A stretch of 64,000 nt of DNA from an uncultured bacterium (GTDB lineage Bacteria > Bacteroidota > Rhodothermia > Rhodothermales > UBA10348): the NCBI GenBank assembly GCA_943788505.1, contig CALSQR010000001.1, positions 682,001-746,000 of the forward strand. The letters run 5' to 3'. Shown here piece after piece: positions 61,107 to 64,000 of the stretch; within the stretch, counting starts at the first letter, position 1, and every line of letters begins with the position of its first letter. Below the pieces are notes generated by a model. That model did no database searches and was not told where the DNA came from. It saw only the letters and a program-made list of their open reading frames with translations. The position numbers and the translations under genes are program-made.

Positions 61107-61743
61107 CATGGCCAACTAAAAATGGATTCGAGGTACGTTCTCGTCCAACCGTAGTCTCCGGACCGTGCCCACTGAGCACCCTGAAGTCATCTCCCAATGG
61201 CATCAATTGCTGAAAAATAGATTGCATCAGGATTGGCAGAGAGCCCTCCCACAAATCAGTCCGGCCGATTGAACCGGCAAAAAGAACATCACCGGAATAA
61301 ACCACTTTCGATGCATGGTCCACAAAGCTGACGGAGCCTGGGGAATGGCCGGGCGTGTGACGTACCTCAAGGGAAACGCTGCCAAAAGTGATGGTTTCCC
61401 CAGGTTCAATGAAGCGAATCGGTGCCGGTGGAGGCGTAAGCTGCATCCCAAACATCTGGGATTGCACTTCTGCCCGTTCTAGTAGAACTGATTCCGACGC
61501 GTGGACCTCAATGCCCACGCCAAACTCTTCGCTCAACCGTGCGCAGCCAAAAATGTGGTCGATGTGAGCATGCGTCAACAAAACGCGTGTTAGCTGAGCA
61601 TTCTGTTCGTTGATCCAGTCGATCAAGTGCTGCTGTTCACTCTCGCTTTCACAGGATGGGTCAATTACAATCAGCTCCTCTCCACTCAAAACGATATGGC
61701 AATTGGTAGAAAACGGGTTGAACGTGAAGGATTTGATTATCAT
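61093..61743 (-). CDS. MBL-fold metallohydrolase, glyoxalase-II-like
   Basis: 216 residues of the metallo-beta-lactamase fold. Metal ligands are clear: HAHIDH (His58, His60, Asp62, His63), HTPGHSPGS (near 134), SGDVLF (near 150) and SGHGPET (near 195). The short C-terminus matches the YcbL/GloB-like branch that hydrolyses S-lactoylglutathione or related thioesters. In a bacillithiol-using cell a bacillithiol thioester is a reasonable alternative, but this is inference. Its last codons and stop lie inside a direct repeat, so the C-terminal GHAPIG may be repeat-derived. Confidence 0.88.
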   Translation of the reverse strand: MIIKSFTFNPFSTNCHIVLSGEELIVIDPSCESESEQQHLIDWINEQNAQLTRVLLTHAHIDHIFGCARLSEEFGVGIEVHASESVLLERAEVQSQMFGMQLTPPPAPIRFIEPGETITFGSVSLEVRHTPGHSPGSVSFVDHASKVVYSGDVLFAGSIGRTDLWEGSLPILMQSIFQQLMPLGDDFRVLSGHGPETTVGRERTSNPFLVGHAPIG

Positions 61744-61890
61744 ACTCCTGCTGTTTGAAACTTATGCTGGTGCGTCGAATACCCGCATTTTCCAACTGAT
61801 TCCCTCCGAATAGGGCGTATTGGGCTTCTCCTGACTCATCCTGATCGGATTCGGACCCGTGCTTTCGGGCCCCTCTGCCACGCAGGTCGA

Positions 61891-63288
61891 ATGAAACAGT
61901 TTCACCGAATGATCCTACGGATGCTGCCCGGCCCATTTCTGGCCTGGCTGACGGTGCTCCTGTTTTTATTAGTCATGCAGTTCTTGATCAAGTATTTGCC
62001 CCAGCTGGTTGGAAAAGGGCTGCCCGTTCCGGTCATCGGCGAATTGATCCTGTATAACCTGGCTTACATGTTAGTTCTGGCAGTTCCTATGGCTGCCTTG
62101 ATTGGAACGGTCATGGCGTTTGGCAAATTGGCAGAATCAAACGCCTACGTCGTAATCAAGGGATCTGGCGTTTCTTTCCCTCAGCTTGTCTGGCCTGTCT
62201 ACCTCGTGGGTATTCTACTAACGGCCGGTATGTGGATGTTTAATACTGAATTTCATCCTGAAGCCAACTTCAGAGCCCGCAACTTGTGGCAAGATATTCG
62301 ATCTGCTAAGCCTGGATTCGATCTGCAAGCTGGCGTCTTCTACGATGGTATCGAAGATTACCGAATCTTGGTGGGCTCGATTCCACCCGACGCACCGAAT
62401 GAACTCGAGGATGTCACGATCTTTGATTATACCGAAGGGGCCCGGTTCCGCACTGACATCCGTGCTTCAAGAGGATATCTCCAGCCCATTCGAGATGGCG
62501 CCACCCTGCATCTCGTCCTGTTCGATGGAGAGGTCCACCGCAAACGGCCGCCGGGAAGTGGGAATGAGGACCGGTACGAGCGCTTAGCCTTCGATCGACA
62601 CCTCATGCGGATATCACTGGAAGATCTGAATTTCACGCGTTCTGACCCCAGAGAGGGACGACGTACCGATCGGACTATGAAGTCGCGTGAAATGATCGAC
62701 TTAGTGGACTCTCTCGATGCGACAGTAGCGACACAACAAAGACATCTTTCAGATATAATCGCGCTGCTAGGAACAGGAGCGGTTACACGCGATGAAGTCG
62801 GGACCCTTATACGGGACGAGGCCCGCTTCACGCTGGCGCAGAATGCTGCCGGTGGTAGTGTTGCGCTTTCTGATGACGCTACCATCCGCACCATTCGAGC
62901 ACTTCGCATGAAAGTGAATTCAGCGCGGGCCGAAATTCAATGGGCGGCCGAGCGAGCGGACAGATACCGAGTTGAGATCCACAAGAAGTACTCTATCGCA
63001 CTGGCCTGTTTGATATTCATGATGATCGGTGCTCCGCTTGGGCTCTTCGTTCGCAAAGGTGGTCTTGGCACTTCAGCCACGTTGGCTGTGGCGATTTTCC
63101 TTTTCCACTGGGTATCACTCGCAAACGGTGAAAAACTGGCCGACCGGGGATTCATCGAGCCGTGGCTGGGTATGTGGCTCGCGGATATCGTGACCGGGGG
63201 TATTGCCATATGGCTAACCTTTGTGGTGTGGAAAGACCTCAGGTCTATTCCATCCTATTCATTCACTCTGCCCTGGCGAAGATCGTGA
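61891..63288 (+). CDS. LptF/LptG-family permease
   Basis: 465-residue YjgP/YjgQ-family protein, the membrane part of the LPS transport complex that lifts LPS from the inner membrane with LptB. The N-terminal transmembrane group includes GPFLAWLTVLLFLLVMQFL and VPMAALIGTVMAFGKLAE, then a periplasmic beta-jellyroll (about residues 120-300) with a coiled-coil-like stretch (about 265-345), and three C-terminal helices with MMIGAPLGLFVRKGG. LptF and LptG cannot be told apart here. Its stop overlaps the next start as GTGA. Confidence 0.9.
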   Translation: MKQFHRMILRMLPGPFLAWLTVLLFLLVMQFLIKYLPQLVGKGLPVPVIGELILYNLAYMLVLAVPMAALIGTVMAFGKLAESNAYVVIKGSGVSFPQLVWPVYLVGILLTAGMWMFNTEFHPEANFRARNLWQDIRSAKPGFDLQAGVFYDGIEDYRILVGSIPPDAPNELEDVTIFDYTEGARFRTDIRASRGYLQPIRDGATLHLVLFDGEVHRKRPPGSGNEDRYERLAFDRHLMRISLEDLNFTRSDPREGRRTDRTMKSREMIDLVDSLDATVATQQRHLSDIIALLGTGAVTRDEVGTLIRDEARFTLAQNAAGGSVALSDDATIRTIRALRMKVNSARAEIQWAAERADRYRVEIHKKYSIALACLIFMMIGAPLGLFVRKGGLGTSATLAVAIFLFHWVSLANGEKLADRGFIEPWLGMWLADIVTGGIAIWLTFVVWKDLRSIPSYSFTLPWRRS

Positions 63289-64000
63289 TCGTTGACCGAC
63301 CTGGAATATTATACCTCGTGCCTACGCCTATCGGAAATCTTTCCGACATGAGCGCTCGCGCTATTGAAGTCCTCAGTTCTGTTTCTCTGATAGCCTGCGA
63401 GGACACTCGTACGTCCGGTGTTCTTCTGAATCACTATGGCATCACGACGCCCAGAACATCGTTTCATGCACACAACGAGCACGGCAAGAGCAAACGCATC
63501 CTTGATGAGCTTCGGTTCGGAAAGGATGTTGCACTTATTTCAGATGCTGGATCTCCTGGGATTTCGGACCCAGGGTACCTCCTAGTTAGGGCAGCACTTG
63601 ATGCACATTTGGATGTGACAGCCCTTCCGGGCCCTTCAGCTCTTGTGCCTGCCTTGGCAGCGAGTGGGTTGCCATCGGATCGGTTTGCCTTCGAAGGTTT
63701 TTTGCCCCAGAAGAAAGGACGGCAGACGCGGATCAAAGCGATTGTAGAAGAAGACCGAACCGTGATATTGTACGAGTCGCCTCATCGCCTCCATAAACTG
63801 TTAAAACAACTTGCCGAGTTTGCAGGAGAGGACAGGCAAGTGGTTGTGGCGAGAGAGATTTCAAAAAAATTCGAGGAGTTTCGAAGGGGCACATTGACCG
63901 ACTTGTTAGCCTGGTGCGACTCGCTCGAGAGGGTACGTGGAGAATGCGTTGTTCTACTTGCCTCGGCTCGAGCGTCTGAGCGTCTTAACGAAGCTGCAAA
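63285..64000 (+). CDS. rsmI: 16S rRNA (cytidine(1402)-2'-O)-methyltransferase, 3' truncated by window edge
   Basis: Not in the ORF track because it runs off the window. The frame from GTG 63285 stays open for 238 codons. Translation gives LYLVPTPIGNLSDMSARAIE, LIACEDTRTSGVLL, SDAGSPGISDPG, PGPSALVPALAASG and ILYESPHRLH, which are the tetrapyrrole-methylase-fold motifs of RsmI (YraL). It 2'-O-methylates C1402 of 16S rRNA. The GTGA overlap with the LptF/LptG-type gene indicates translational coupling. Confidence 0.93.
   Translation, partial: MIVDRPGILYLVPTPIGNLSDMSARAIEVLSSVSLIACEDTRTSGVLLNHYGITTPRTSFHAHNEHGKSKRILDELRFGKDVALISDAGSPGISDPGYLLVRAALDAHLDVTALPGPSALVPALAASGLPSDRFAFEGFLPQKKGRQTRIKAIVEEDRTVILYESPHRLHKLLKQLAEFAGEDRQVVVAREISKKFEEFRRGTLTDLLAWCDSLERVRGECVVLLASARASERLNEAA

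Noticed and set aside
1-64000. Prophage, insertion sequence, CRISPR or antiphage island
   Set aside because: No integrase, transposase, capsid, Cas or restriction genes, no regular spacer array and no inverted-repeat-bounded element were found.

Overview
The window reads as an ordinary, gene-dense piece of a bacterial chromosome from the Bacteroidota/Rhodothermota side of the tree, most like a marine Rhodothermia or Balneolia relative. This is inferred from gene content: a TonB receptor with an N-terminal carboxypeptidase-like domain followed by a DUF4249 lipoprotein, PorV/PorQ-type outer membrane barrels, a FlgD-like C-terminal domain on a secreted BNR protein, BshA (bacillithiol), L-lysine 6-transaminase, few convincing Shine-Dalgarno sequences, and intermediate GC. 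I found no rRNA, tRNA, CRISPR array, integrase, transposase or prophage gene.

Layout. 1-1.5 kb: galactokinase tail, TlpA-like thioredoxin, cupin. 1.6-9.6 kb: a same-strand lipid/envelope locus: OlsB-like N-acyltransferase, PlsC/OlsA-like O-acyltransferase, DinB-like protein, a 902-residue hydrolase-DedA-ATP-grasp fusion, an MlaE-type permease and an SLC12-type transporter. 9.7-21.8 kb: housekeeping (lysA, FAH-family hydrolase, rplU-rpmA, PpiD-like foldase, dapF, phoH, panD, panC, fumC, CoA-transferase, cytochrome c lipoprotein). 21.8-30.3 kb: MOSC protein, ppk1, dnaG, a small unknown protein, a membrane-anchored subtilase, a GNAT, an LPD29-like protein and free methionine-R-sulfoxide reductase. 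30.3-35.6 kb: surface proteins and a TonB receptor/DUF4249 pair. 36.1-43.2 kb: gyrA, a LolA-like secreted protein, lat, lipA and a CPBP protease-like protein. 43.2-47.8 kb: a four-gene minus-strand envelope operon. 47.9-52.9 kb: a minus-strand run of a PilN-like/PilM-like pair, rsmD, coaD, aminotransferase and M50 protease. 53.1-64 kb: pdxJ-era facing pdxB, SleB-like hydrolase, glycine-rich RRM protein, outer membrane barrel, bshA, a kinase-fold protein of unknown function, MBL hydrolase, LptF/LptG permease and the start of rsmI.

How the genes connect. Several pathways are represented by paired steps: lysine/peptidoglycan (lysA, dapF; lat may degrade lysine), pantothenate/CoA (panC, panD, coaD), DXP-dependent vitamin B6 (pdxB, pdxJ), low-molecular-weight thiol and methionine redox (bshA, fRMsr, TlpA) and envelope biogenesis (acyltransferases, MlaE, LptF/G, PpiD, PorV-like barrels). 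Operons are tight, with ATGA, GTGA or TGATG stop-start overlaps, and at least five convergent gene pairs overlap at their 3' ends. Several operon ends carry very similar GC-rich perfect hairpins with A/T-only tetraloops.

The best candidate for something undescribed is the 1.6-7.3 kb locus, where aminolipid-type acyltransferases sit beside a single protein that joins a serine hydrolase, a DedA membrane domain and an amino-acid-ligase-like ATP-grasp domain. The kinase-fold protein after bshA is the second candidate.
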